DNA of 57,500 nt, taken from the NCBI RefSeq assembly GCF_004116955.1, contig NZ_CP026362.1:3487501-3545000 (forward strand), given 5' to 3'. The position numbers were made by a program, and so were the translations under genes. This stretch comes from Bacillus vallismortis (GTDB lineage: Bacteria; Bacillota; Bacilli; Bacillales; Bacillaceae). Numbering within the stretch: position 1 is the first letter of the stretch; every line of letters starts with the position of its first letter. Positions 40,468-51,365 of this stretch are shown here, one piece after another. Under the pieces are notes generated by a model that saw only the letters and a program-made list of their open reading frames with translations, was not told the DNA's origin and searched no databases.

Positions 40468-41340
40468 TTAATTTGACTTATAAGGCATTCCAATTCTCAG
40501 CACTCCTCGTGTTTCTATACCTCCAAGCCCTTTCTCTCTTGTCAGCGTATTACGGAGCACTTCCCATACATTGATTCGTTCCATAAACGGCGTAAAACTG
40601 ATTTTCGCAACGATATACACCGGATCAAGCGCATGAATGTTAACTCTTGATGGTGAACTCGCGAAATTGGCCCCCGCCCTTATCAGCGATTCAAAGTGAG
40701 ATTGGCAGGCCCCAGCAAAAATAACAAGCTGATCTAAGTGAGGGATTTTTTTTCGTGCGTTTTGAACCGTTTCAACAAAATGCTTTGAATGTCTGTACGC
40801 GTTCAAATCATCAATGTTGCCCTTTTGCTTTGAGTACGCATCATGACCTGTTATCACCAAGATATCAGGTCGATATTTGTCGAGTAATTCTTCAATAGAA
40901 GCAGACATTTTCTTTTCATGACAATGGATGCCATAGACCGGCACTCCAATTTTCTTATAGACACTCAGGCATTTTTTCAGATATGCTTCATCCCCGTCCA
41001 AATGAAGCACTTTGCCCGGCATATGAAAATAATGCTCCTCATGCTGATACTGGCTTGTCGCATAGTACTCCTGCTTTTCTCTGAGCAGCTTATAATCCTG
41101 GCGGAGCAATTCGAGCGATTCATTCATTCTGCTCTCATCTTTCTTTTTCCGCATCATTTGCTCATCTTTTTTTACTGCTACAAGATCAGAAATATCCGCA
41201 TCAGCAATCAGCCTGACTTCATCACCATGCAAAATAGCGATTGAATTTCCTTTGCTTGTTTGCTCTATTCCTATAATGCGAAACAAAACATCCATTTGAT
41301 AGGATTTTCTGGCTACCATATCTCCTATTTGAAATTGCAA
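40468..41340 (-). CDS. yabG: Sporulation-specific protease YabG
   Basis: YabG is a coat-associated protease that processes spore coat proteins and is also involved in coat cross-linking. The 290-residue protein belongs to its own peptidase family. QFQIGDMVARKSYQMDVLFRI is an SH3-like N-terminus, and KYRPDILVITGHDAYSKQK and LDQLVIFAGACQSHFESLIRAGANFASSPSRVNIHALDPV carry the conserved His and Cys. It starts at a TTG (41340) with GGAGTGAGG upstream. Sigma-K expression is known, but I could not find a convincing sigma-K promoter on this strand. Confidence 0.94.
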   Translation of the reverse strand: MQFQIGDMVARKSYQMDVLFRIIGIEQTSKGNSIAILHGDEVRLIADADISDLVAVKKDEQMMRKKKDESRMNESLELLRQDYKLLREKQEYYATSQYQHEEHYFHMPGKVLHLDGDEAYLKKCLSVYKKIGVPVYGIHCHEKKMSASIEELLDKYRPDILVITGHDAYSKQKGNIDDLNAYRHSKHFVETVQNARKKIPHLDQLVIFAGACQSHFESLIRAGANFASSPSRVNIHALDPVYIVAKISFTPFMERINVWEVLRNTLTREKGLGGIETRGVLRIGMPYKSN

Positions 41341-41491
41341 GTTCCTCACTCCACACATAGACTAAGCCTCATCATGAAAGAAAGAGCCTTGAGAAAGCGC
41401 CTTTTTTCGCTGAGTCCAAGTTTTTCTTCTCATTGAATGAAAGGTCCTTCTCTAGCCTATGTAGCGGCAGTCCAAGTGGTGCGCAAAACAA

Positions 41492-42932
<1,441 letters not shown>

Positions 42933-42971
42933 TATTGCCTCCAAAACAAAATAAAAACTTTTGTATATTTA

Positions 42972-42997
42972 TGAAACTTTTTCTTATCTCGAGCGTC
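42972..42997 (+). promoter_or_regulatory. ECF sigma promoter (sigma-M/X type) reading antisense into yabE
   Basis: TGAAAC (42972-42977) is exactly 16 bases from CGTC (42994-42997), followed by TAAT. This is a full ECF promoter match. It faces right, into the 3' end of yabE, which is on the − strand. A sigma-X/sigma-M-dependent cis-antisense RNA to yabE has been described in B. subtilis, and this site fits it in place and direction. Confidence 0.88.
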
Positions 42998-43023
42998 TAA
43001 TAAACAGAAAATACACTTTGTTT

Positions 43024-43051
43024 ATTATAACGAAAAAAACAGAGGGCGCAA
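43024..43051 (-). promoter_or_regulatory. Candidate rnmV-ksgA promoter inside the yabE terminator
   Basis: TTGCGC (43046-43051) is 16 bases from TATAAT (43024-43029). The −35 lies in the loop of the yabE terminator and the T-run forms the spacer, so the two signals share the same bases. Confidence 0.55.
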
Positions 43052-43060
43052 AACCCTCTG
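43040..43060 (-). terminator. yabE terminator
   Basis: CAGAGGG and CCCTCTG pair around a CGCAAAA loop, followed by seven T on the − strand. Confidence 0.85.
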
Positions 43061-43076
43061 AATACATAAGTATATA

Positions 43077-44300
43077 TTAATTTAAAACTTTAATTTTGAC
43101 TGTTTTATTTCCCCATCGGTACGCTGATGATTTTTCTGGGAAAAAGACGTCTATTTTGTTCCCTTTAATCGCTGAACCAGTATCTGCAGCAATCGCATAT
43201 CCATAGCCTTCAACGTGGACTTTGGAGCCTAGCGGAATGACATTGGGATCTACAGCGATGACTTTCGCATTCGGATTATTTTTTAAATTAACGCCTGTAG
43301 CTGTATGACCTGAACAACCGCTGCAGCTTGCCGTATAAGCCGTAGATGAAACAGTCATGACTTTGCCAGTTGATTCATCGCTGCGGGACACAACTGTTTT
43401 TGAATCACCAGAAGCACTGACCTTTTCAACTTTTGGACTGCTTTGCTTCGTGCCGACAGCAATCACTTTATCCTTGCTTTGTTCAGCCGTTTCTTCTTTT
43501 ACAAGCTCTCTGGACACTTCTTTGCCGTTTTCTTTAACGACTTCGAAATGTTTTTTAAGCTTGCCTTCTTTTCCTTTTTGGACGACTTTTTCTTCCCCTT
43601 TTTCAAGAGAAGCGTCTTCTTGCTTTTTCACATCGAACGCGATTTTCTCTTCAACTACATCGGTGACCTTTTCGATACGAGTAATTGTAATATCAGCCTT
43701 TCCTTTCGTCAGCTTTGCATCTAACGCAGGCTTGATTTTATCTTCGTCTTTTATGTTCATCTTTTGCTGTTTTAAAAAGTCAGCGACGGTAGTCGAAGTC
43801 GTCCAGATCTTCTTTTGTTTTCCTGCATCATTCACAGTCACCTGGAATGCGGGCTCTATGTTAATCTGCATGTCTTTCAAAATATCTGTATCTATTGCGG
43901 GATCAATTTGATCGTGTTCTTTCACATCAACATCTTGTTCGTCCAGTAATGCACCGACCGTTTTTGCTGTTGACCATAATGTCTTTTCTTTCCCGTTTAT
44001 TGTAAGCTTGACAGGTTTTGCAGCCTCATACACAACGTCCATATCTGCTGTGATCTTTGTCTGTTTAGCAGGTGTGATCTTGTCTTCGTCTCTTGTCTTT
44101 ATATCAAGCGTCTCCAAAAGATCACCGACTGTTTTTGCATGTGTGCGTATATGTTTCTTTTTGCCATTGATAGAAACTGAGACTGATTGTTTCATCAGCT
44201 CATGAGCCGCGTACGCAGTCCCGCTCCCTGCCAAAAGCAAACAAGCAGCAACCAGAATGACTTTGCTTTTGCTAAGCTTTACGGAAAACAGCTTTTTCAT
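43077..44300 (-). CDS. yabE: Cell-wall-binding 3D-domain protein YabE
   Basis: YabE is related to the Rpf/Sps group of peptidoglycan-remodelling proteins. From the chosen ATG it has 407 residues: a signal/membrane segment (about 12-31, VILVAACLLLAGSGTAYA), three DUF348 repeats (about 40-195, each with TVGDLL- or TVGALL-like cores), a G5 domain (about 205-280), and a C-terminal 3D domain (about 315-407) with TAYTASCSGCSG, DPNVIPLGSKV and the AADTG aspartate. The frame opens at a TTG (44390), but a consensus sigma-A promoter lies inside those 30 codons. The ribosome site (44321-44328) is 20 bases from the ATG, so initiation here is unusual. Confidence 0.9.
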   Translation of the reverse strand: MKKLFSVKLSKSKVILVAACLLLAGSGTAYAAHELMKQSVSVSINGKKKHIRTHAKTVGDLLETLDIKTRDEDKITPAKQTKITADMDVVYEAAKPVKLTINGKEKTLWSTAKTVGALLDEQDVDVKEHDQIDPAIDTDILKDMQINIEPAFQVTVNDAGKQKKIWTTSTTVADFLKQQKMNIKDEDKIKPALDAKLTKGKADITITRIEKVTDVVEEKIAFDVKKQEDASLEKGEEKVVQKGKEGKLKKHFEVVKENGKEVSRELVKEETAEQSKDKVIAVGTKQSSPKVEKVSASGDSKTVVSRSDESTGKVMTVSSTAYTASCSGCSGHTATGVNLKNNPNAKVIAVDPNVIPLGSKVHVEGYGYAIAADTGSAIKGNKIDVFFPEKSSAYRWGNKTVKIKVLN

Positions 44301-44339
44301 TTTTTGTGTGATGAAAAACGCCTCCTTCTCCTCGGAGAG

Positions 44340-44368
44340 ATTATATAGAGTATCTAAAAGGCTGTCAA
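44340..44368 (-). promoter_or_regulatory. yabE promoter (sigma-A) inside the longest reading frame
   Basis: TTGACA (44363-44368) is 17 bases from TATAAT (44340-44345), both consensus. Transcription should start near 44333, downstream of the TTG that opens the frame at 44390, so the frame start cannot be used by this transcript. Confidence 0.85.
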
Positions 44369-44545
44369 CCCTCCTCTCTCTTTCTCCCAAAAGCCCAGTG
44401 TCTTCTTCATTATCCTGAAATACACTGAGAAACGGAAGAAAGACTTGTCGACAAACCTATCCTATGAGGAGAAGAAAGCATGTAGAACTTTTATGAATAA
44501 GCGCTGAAAAGGACAAGCTCTTACAAAACCCGCTAGCGTTTTTTG

Positions 44546-45313
44546 TCAGTTTATACGGAAAAGTCTTTTTGCATTTTCAGTCGTGATTGAAGCAACCTCT
44601 TCATAAGTCATTCCTTTTAATTCAGCAATTTGCTCAGCCACATATTTTACATAGCTTGGCTCATTTCTTTTCCCGCGGAAAGGATGAGGTGTAAGAAACG
44701 GGCAGTCCGTTTCAATCAACAAACGGTCATTCGGAATTTCCTTCACAACTTCCTTCGGCTTCTTCGCATTTTTGAATGTCACCGGTCCCCCGAATGATAA
44801 ATAAAAATTCATTTTCATGCATTCTCTCGCCACTTCCGCACTTCCTGTAAAGCAGTGCATGATTCCGCCAACAGTTTCTGCGCCTTCCTCTTTCAAAATG
44901 GACACGACATCCTCCGTTGCATCACGGTTATGAATGATAATAGGTAAATTGACCTCTTTTGCTAAGGTGATTTGTTTTCTGAATACCTCTTTTTGAACGT
45001 CTTTAGGAGATTTATCCCAATGATAATCCAGTCCCATTTCACCGATCGCCACCACTTTTTCATGAGCAGAGAGCTCTTTAATCCATGCTAAATCTTCCTC
45101 AGTCATGTCGATTGCATCAACAGGGTGCCAGCCGATGGCTGCATAAATAAAATCATATTCCTCAATCATTTCCATTGCACGGGTAATGGTCGGACGATCA
45201 AAACCAACTACGACAATTCGTTCTACTTGTTCAGCTTTTGCCCGTTCAATCACCTCTTCCAGATCAGTATCATATTGTTCTGCATTTAAATGTGCATGTG
45301 TGTCAAACAACAT
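44546..45313 (-). CDS. yabD: TatD-family metal-dependent DNase YabD
   Basis: This 255-residue TIM-barrel hydrolase starts LFDTHAHLNAEQYD (metal-binding HxH) and has AIGEMGLDYHW, IIIHNRDA, GIMHCFTGS and LIETDCPFLTPHPFRGKRNEP, all metal or active-site motifs of the TatD family. Its physiological substrate is not established to my knowledge. The ATG at 45313 follows AAAGGAG. It is downstream of metS with a hairpin between them. The 150 bases between yabD and yabE hold no gene I can support. Confidence 0.94.
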   Translation of the reverse strand: MLFDTHAHLNAEQYDTDLEEVIERAKAEQVERIVVVGFDRPTITRAMEMIEEYDFIYAAIGWHPVDAIDMTEEDLAWIKELSAHEKVVAIGEMGLDYHWDKSPKDVQKEVFRKQITLAKEVNLPIIIHNRDATEDVVSILKEEGAETVGGIMHCFTGSAEVARECMKMNFYLSFGGPVTFKNAKKPKEVVKEIPNDRLLIETDCPFLTPHPFRGKRNEPSYVKYVAEQIAELKGMTYEEVASITTENAKRLFRIN

Positions 45314-45341
45314 AAGTAAAAAACTCCTTTCTTGTCGAAAC

Positions 45342-45385
45342 ACAAAAGGTGTTCGACGAATTGTTACACGTGAAACACCTTTTGT
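45342..45385 (-). terminator. Hairpin between metS and yabD
   Basis: ACAAAAGGTGTT and AACACCTTTTGT form a perfect 12-bp stem with a 20-base loop. The 3' flank on the − strand is GTTTCG, with little T-run, so it may be a processing or attenuation element and not a strong terminator. It ends 29 bases before the yabD ATG. Confidence 0.5.
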
Positions 45386-45391
45386 TTATCA

Positions 45392-47401
<2,010 letters not shown>

Positions 47402-47411
47402 TCAGAATGTC

Positions 47412-47439
47412 AAAAAGCTCCCGCCCAAAGGACGAGAGC
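47412..47439 (-). terminator. Terminator-like hairpin in the metS leader
   Basis: In the RNA, GCUCUCGUC pairs with GGCGGGAGC (nine pairs, two of them G-U), closed by a CUUUG loop and followed by five U. It lies 26 bases before the metS ATG, downstream of the candidate promoter. That position suits transcription attenuation. No T-box or SAM-riboswitch features are evident in the short leader. Confidence 0.6.
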
Positions 47440-47491
47440 GGCGATAAGTGCAAATCATAAAATGATGATTATTTATATTTATCCTTTATCT

Positions 47492-47519
47492 ATGATACCA
47501 TCTTAGCCTTTAAGATCAA
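47492..47519 (-). promoter_or_regulatory. Candidate metS promoter (sigma-A, extended −10)
   Basis: TTGATC (47514-47519) is 16 bases from TATCAT (47492-47497), with TGG directly before the −10 making it extended. The start would be near 47486. Confidence 0.62.
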
Positions 47520-47777
47520 GAATATATACGTGTGCCAAGGAAAAGAATAATGAATTTGAAAAATCTTTTATGAAAGTAAAAAAAGTCTGTTCATGTCGAA
47601 TTTTGTCGTATATAATCAAATAAAATAAACAACCTTAGTTCAAAAGTCTTGATTTAAAAGGATTTTTAGTAGGATAATAGCTTTATTAAAAATTTATAAA
47701 AAGCTGTTATTTCAGTAGTTTCTGATACATTACTGACTATAAGAACTAATTCTTACAATCAATAGCAAACAAAATGA
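47520..47777. other. Gene-free A/T-rich region between metS and abrB
   Basis: No frame or RNA gene is supportable here. Two signals stand out on the + strand: TGTCGAA (47594-47600) and TGTCGTA (47604-47610) are 0A-box-like and 10 bp apart, directly followed by TATAAT (47611-47616); and TTGATT (47649-47654) is 18 bases from GATAAT (47673-47678), a possible upstream promoter toward abrB. Confidence 0.5.
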
Positions 47778-47806
47778 TTGACGATTATTGGAAACCTTGT
47801 TATGCT
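47778..47806 (+). promoter_or_regulatory. abrB main promoter (sigma-A)
   Basis: TTGACG (47778-47783) is 17 bases from TATGCT (47801-47806), with transcription expected near 47813. It matches the known downstream abrB promoter of B. subtilis. Confidence 0.9.
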
Positions 47807-47822
47807 ATGAAGGTAAGGATTT

Positions 47823-47839
47823 TGTCGAATAATGACGAA
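47823..47839 (+). promoter_or_regulatory. Tandem Spo0A boxes repressing abrB
   Basis: TGTCGAA (47823-47829) and TGACGAA (47833-47839) are both perfect 0A boxes (TGNCGAA) exactly 10 bp apart, just downstream of the start site. This is the known operator where Spo0A~P shuts off abrB. Confidence 0.93.
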
Positions 47840-47887
47840 GAAAAATATAATTCAACCAAATAATCATCTCTTGGGAGGAGAAAGTTT

Positions 47888-48172
47888 ATGAAATCTACTG
47901 GTATTGTACGTAAAGTTGATGAATTAGGACGTGTAGTTATTCCTATCGAGTTGCGTCGTACTCTAGGAATCGCAGAAAAAGATGCTCTTGAAATTTATGT
48001 TGATGATGAAAAAATCATCCTTAAAAAATATAAACCAAACATGACTTGCCAAGTAACAGGTGAAGTTTCTGATGATAACCTTAAACTTGCAAACGGTAAA
48101 TTAGTTCTTAGTAAAGAAGGCGCTGAGCAAATCATCAGCGAAATCCAAAACCAGCTTCAAAACCTTAAATAA
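47888..48172 (+). CDS. abrB: Transition-state regulator AbrB
   Basis: AbrB represses many post-exponential genes (including spoVG in this window) and is itself shut off by Spo0A~P. It has 94 residues: a swapped-hairpin DNA-binding domain (1-53, STGIVRKVDELGRVVIPIELRRTL) and a C-terminal multimerisation region. The ATG at 47888 follows GGGAGGAG. The codon two before it is AAG, so the alternative upstream ATG I remember in some annotations is absent. It is the only confident + strand protein gene in the window. Confidence 0.98.
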   Translation: MKSTGIVRKVDELGRVVIPIELRRTLGIAEKDALEIYVDDEKIILKKYKPNMTCQVTGEVSDDNLKLANGKLVLSKEGAEQIISEIQNQLQNLK

Positions 48173-48190
48173 TCATTTCTTTTACAAAAA

Positions 48191-48216
48191 ACGTTCTTGT
48201 TATGACACAAGAACGT
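48191..48216. terminator. Bidirectional terminator between abrB and rsmI
   Basis: ACGTTCTTGT pairs with ACAAGAACGT around TATGAC, flanked by A5 on the left and T7 on the right. It serves the converging abrB (+) and rsmI (−) transcripts. The rsmI stop is at 48221. Confidence 0.95.
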
Positions 48217-48220
48217 TTTT

Positions 48221-49099
48221 TTATTGCTGAATATGATAAGCATCGTACACTTCACGCTTTGGAACATTGCGATCAACTGCTGCTTTTTTTATAGCCTCTT
48301 TAGATGTAGCGCCTTTCGCGATGTAATGCTCGACATGTGCTTTAGGCGTGAGGGGCTCCCACCATTGTGCTTCCTCATCTGATTCTTCATTTTTATTGCC
48401 TTCTATGACGAGGCAAAACTCACCGCGTATCTGATCCTCGTTTGCCCATTCGATAACCTCAGATATCGTGCCTCTGATGAACTCTTCATATTTCTTGGTA
48501 AGCTCACGCGTCACAGCAATTTCTCGATCTCCTAATACCTCTGCCATCGCTGACAAGGTTTCCTTAAGTCTGTGAGGCGCTTCATAAAAGATGATCGTTT
48601 CCTGCCGTTTTTTCAGACTTTCCAGCTCCTTCTTCTTTTCTTTTTTCTGCCTGTTCAGAAAACCGTAAAAGAAGAAAGGCTGCGGGACAATACCAGAAGC
48701 GATTAGAGCCGTTAATGCAGCATTTGCTCCCGGCAGCGGCACAACATAACCGCCTATCTCCGTAAAATCCTTCACGATTTCCGCTCCCGGATCAGAGATG
48801 GTCGGCAGCCCAGCATCACTGACAAGGGCAATGTTTTTTCCGGTTTTGAGCCATTCAATGATTTTGTGTCCGCTGCTTTCTTTATTATGTTCGTGATAAC
48901 TAACGAGCGGTGTTTCAATTTCGTATACATGACAAAGCTTTTTCGTTTGTCTCGTATCTTCCGCAGCAATTGCATCCACTGATTTCAGGGTGTCTATCGC
49001 CCGGAATGTCATATCCTCTAAATTTCCGATTGGTGTTGGGACCAAATATAGAATTCCCATGTCTGACTTTCCATTAAAGCTCATTTGGCGTCTTAACAT
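48221..49099 (-). CDS. rsmI: 16S rRNA 2'-O-ribose C1402 methyltransferase
   Basis: RsmI (YabC) methylates the ribose of C1402 in the decoding centre. The 292-residue protein of the tetrapyrrole-methylase fold shows LYLVPTPIGNLEDMTFRAI, AAEDTRQTKKL, ALVSDAGLPTISDPG, LPGANAALTALIASG and FYEAPHRLKETL. It overlaps yazA by 26 bases and converges on abrB. Confidence 0.97.
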   Translation of the reverse strand: MLRRQMSFNGKSDMGILYLVPTPIGNLEDMTFRAIDTLKSVDAIAAEDTRQTKKLCHVYEIETPLVSYHEHNKESSGHKIIEWLKTGKNIALVSDAGLPTISDPGAEIVKDFTEIGGYVVPLPGANAALTALIASGIVPQPFFFYGFLNRQKKEKKKELESLKKRQETIIFYEAPHRLKETLSAMAEVLGDREIAVTRELTKKYEEFIRGTISEVIEWANEDQIRGEFCLVIEGNKNEESDEEAQWWEPLTPKAHVEHYIAKGATSKEAIKKAAVDRNVPKREVYDAYHIQQ

Positions 49100-49373
49100 A
49101 TACAGCCTCCTTGCTGTTCCGCTTTTCTTCTATATAAAGCTCTTTTTTCTTCCGAGTCATTTTTTTGAAATAATATTCCGCCTGCATCGCTTCCCGCTTC
49201 GTTGAGAAAGCTTCGGCAAAAATCAATTCAACTGGACGTCTTACTTTTGTATACTTTGCGCCCTTCCCATCATTATGTGTTTTTACTCGTTTCTGCAGAT
49301 CGTTGGTATACCCGGCATACCAACTATTGTCTTTACATTTCACAACGTAGAAAAAATGGTTATTTGTCTCCAT
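49074..49373 (-). CDS. yazA: GIY-YIG domain protein YazA
   Basis: This 99-residue protein is a single GIY-YIG-type nuclease-like domain of the UPF0213 family: [46 protein letters not shown], then [12 protein letters not shown] with the catalytic-type Glu. The core reads YVV…YAG. Its function is not established. The start at 49373 gives the family length; its ribosome site (CAGGA) is weak, and it overlaps trmN6 by 14 bases, so coupling is likely. Confidence 0.9.
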   Translation of the reverse strand: METNNHFFYVVKCKDNSWYAGYTNDLQKRVKTHNDGKGAKYTKVRRPVELIFAEAFSTKREAMQAEYYFKKMTRKKKELYIEEKRNSKEAVYVKTPNEL

Positions 49374-50103
49374 ATAAAATGGTCCTGATTTCTTTTGTGT
49401 ATTCATTTTGTTCATTATAAACGAACAAAGGGGGGAGTATTTTTAAATCCGGACGTCCGCCTTTAATGCCTTCAACCAAAATGGTATTGGCTTCTTTCCC
49501 TTGCTTCGGATAGACAAATTGCACACGCTTCGGCTCGATTTGGTAAGCCTTCATCAGTTCAAAAATCTCTAATAGCCGTCCCGGCCGGTGAACAAGGGCT
49601 GCCTTTCCCCCTTGCTTGAGCAGCTTGCTGCTGACTGAAATGACATCCTCCAATGTGCAGTGAATTTCATGTCTTGCGATTCTAAGATGCTCATTCATAT
49701 TTTGTTCTGTTTGCTTCGGCGTTTTAAAATACGGCGGATTGCAGGTGACAACATCATATCGATTATGTCCCAGCTTCTCCGGCATGTTTTTCAAATCCTC
49801 ATGTATCATTTGAATCTGATCCTGTAGCTGATTATACTCCACACTGCGAACAGCCATATCATGGAGCCTTTCTTGAATTTCAACTCCAAGAATGTCCGCT
49901 TTTGATCTTGTGCTGAGCAGCAGCGGCACAATGCCATTGCCTGAGCATAGATCAACGATTTTTCCTTTTTGAATTGGAACGTAGGCAAACTTGGACAGCA
50001 GCACAGCGTCCAATGAAAATGCAAACACCGTTGGACTTTGTATGATTTTCATGTCCTCTGCCAGCAAATAATCTAATCTTTCATCATCACGTAATGAAAC
50101 CAT
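49360..50103 (-). CDS. trmN6: tRNA1(Val) A37 N6-methyltransferase-like protein (YabB)
   Basis: The 247-residue Rossmann methyltransferase has the SAM loop [16 protein letters not shown] and the N6-adenine motif CNPPYFK (NPPY). These match the TrmN6/YfiC family. The tRNA target is inferred from the family. It follows yabA and overlaps yazA. Confidence 0.92.
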   Translation of the reverse strand: MVSLRDDERLDYLLAEDMKIIQSPTVFAFSLDAVLLSKFAYVPIQKGKIVDLCSGNGIVPLLLSTRSKADILGVEIQERLHDMAVRSVEYNQLQDQIQMIHEDLKNMPEKLGHNRYDVVTCNPPYFKTPKQTEQNMNEHLRIARHEIHCTLEDVISVSSKLLKQGGKAALVHRPGRLLEIFELMKAYQIEPKRVQFVYPKQGKEANTILVEGIKGGRPDLKILPPLFVYNEQNEYTKEIRTILYGDK

Positions 50104-50128
50104 CTTCTTATCCTTTCAGTACCTTTGA

Positions 50129-50159
50129 AAAAGGCTCCCGTCTTATGCGGAAGCCTTTT
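50129..50159 (-). terminator. yabA terminator
   Basis: AAAAGGCT and AGCCTTTT pair, extended by CCG/CGG across one mismatch, between yabA and trmN6. The T-run on the − strand is short, so it may allow read-through to trmN6. Confidence 0.7.
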
Positions 50160-50161
50160 CC

Positions 50162-50521
50162 TTATTTTTTATTTAAGAATGACAGACAGAACAGACAATC
50201 TTCTTTTCGAACACTTCCATAGTGAACATTGCAGATATGAAATCCTTCTTGATACAGACGTGCCAGATTATCATATCCTTCCCCTATATCAGTTTGCTCT
50301 GTCTTCTGTGTTTTTGATTCTTTTTTATCAGCTTTGAACTTTTCAATCTGCTGCGTCGTATCGTCCAGCCGTTTGCGCAAATTCTTGTTTTCAAGCTGTA
50401 AATGATGATTTTCTTCAATCATCTCACCGATATGCTGCTTCAAATCCCCCAGCTGTCGGTACAGTGAGCCAATTTGTTCTTCTAAGTTAATGACGGTATC
50501 AAATAACTCTTTTTTATCCAA
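50162..50521 (-). CDS. yabA: Replication initiation control protein YabA
   Basis: YabA binds DnaA and the DnaN clamp and limits re-initiation at oriC. The 119-residue protein has an N-terminal coiled coil (about 1-65) for tetramerisation, a linker, and a C-terminal zinc site of C97, H100, C109 and C112 (CNVH…CLFC). It starts at a TTG (50521) after GAGGTG. The frame is open 22 codons further, into ricT, but without a ribosome site. Confidence 0.97.
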   Translation of the reverse strand: MDKKELFDTVINLEEQIGSLYRQLGDLKQHIGEMIEENHHLQLENKNLRKRLDDTTQQIEKFKADKKESKTQKTEQTDIGEGYDNLARLYQEGFHICNVHYGSVRKEDCLFCLSFLNKK

Positions 50522-50535
50522 GGTTCCACACCTCG

Positions 50536-51363
50536 TTAATCTGTGGTTTGTGCGGATACGACGCCCTCTTCCAAGAGCTCTTCCCAAGTATATTCTATCA
50601 CTTTTTCACGGTTTATCAGTTCCACCTGAAGCACCCGTTCCAGAATATTAAGTCCGACGACCTTTGCAGGGCCGTTGGCTGTCGTAATCATTTCTCCTAT
50701 ATCCGGAAGCTGTTCTTTGGCCGTCTCATACTCATCGTTCTCATATTTTAAACAGCACATCAGACGTCCGCAAAGACCTGAAATCTTCGTAGGATTTAAA
50801 GACAAGTTTTGGTCCTTGGCCATTTTAATGGAAACAGGTTCAAAATCTCCAAGGAACGTTGAACAGCAAAGCATTCTTCCGCAAGGACCGATTCCTCCGA
50901 GCATTTTCGCCTCATCCCTTACTCCGATTTGACGCAGCTCAATTCTTGTTTTAAAGATAGAGGCCAAATCTTTTACAAGCTCTCTAAAGTCTACCCGACC
51001 GTCAGCAGTGAAGTAAAAAATAACTTTATTGCGGTCAAACGTAAATTCAACATCGACCAGCTTCATATCCAAGCCATGTTCAGCCACTTTCTTTTGACAG
51101 ATGTCAAATGCTGATAAAGCTTCCTGTTTGTTTTCTTCTACGATGAGAAGGTCACGCTCGTCAGCCACACGTATCACTTTTCGAAGGGGCAGCACGACGT
51201 CGTGCTCATCCACCTGTTTATTCGCAATCACGACCTGGCCGTACTCAACGCCTCTGACAGTTTCTACAATAACGCAGCTGTCATGTTCTATATGAAATCC
51301 ATTTGGATCAAAATAATATATTTTACCCGCTTTCTTAAAGCGGACTCCAATTACATTGTACAA
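50536..51363 (-). CDS. ricT: RicT (YaaT), PSP1-domain subunit of the RicAFT complex
   Basis: RicT with RicA and RicF carries Fe-S clusters, stimulates RNase Y processing and promotes sporulation, competence and biofilm formation. The 275-residue protein is dominated by the PSP1 domain. Six cysteines fall in two clusters, C161/C166/C167 (CGRMLCC) and C198/C203/C204 (CGRLMCC), suited to iron-sulfur binding. It abuts holB (2-base gap) and is followed after 14 bases by yabA. Confidence 0.96.
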   Translation of the reverse strand: MYNVIGVRFKKAGKIYYFDPNGFHIEHDSCVIVETVRGVEYGQVVIANKQVDEHDVVLPLRKVIRVADERDLLIVEENKQEALSAFDICQKKVAEHGLDMKLVDVEFTFDRNKVIFYFTADGRVDFRELVKDLASIFKTRIELRQIGVRDEAKMLGGIGPCGRMLCCSTFLGDFEPVSIKMAKDQNLSLNPTKISGLCGRLMCCLKYENDEYETAKEQLPDIGEMITTANGPAKVVGLNILERVLQVELINREKVIEYTWEELLEEGVVSAQTTD

Positions 51364-51365
51364 GC

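Larger units (their letters stand above)
43003..44300 (+). ncRNA. Predicted cis-antisense RNA to yabE
   Basis: Inferred from the ECF promoter at 42972-42997. Transcription would start near 43003 and run opposite to yabE. The yabE terminator hairpin at 43040-43060 has no T-run in this direction, so it should be passed. The 3' end is unknown; I give the yabE start only as a nominal limit. No + strand frame here looks like a real protein. Confidence 0.55.

Noticed and set aside
41354..41362. CATAGACTA on the + strand, a perfect sigma-K −10, near the yabG start.
   Set aside because: It points away from yabG, toward no gene on the + strand, and lacks a clear AC −35 at the right distance. Probably chance.
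44391..44545. A small gene or a strong terminator between yabD and yabE.
   Set aside because: Only a tiny seven-codon frame after GAGGAG and a weak AAAACG…GGTTTT palindrome are visible. Neither is convincing.
48221..49373. The GIY-YIG protein YazA as a mobile (homing) endonuclease.
   Set aside because: It is a stand-alone short UPF0213 protein in a conserved overlapping operon, with no intron, intein or repeat around it.
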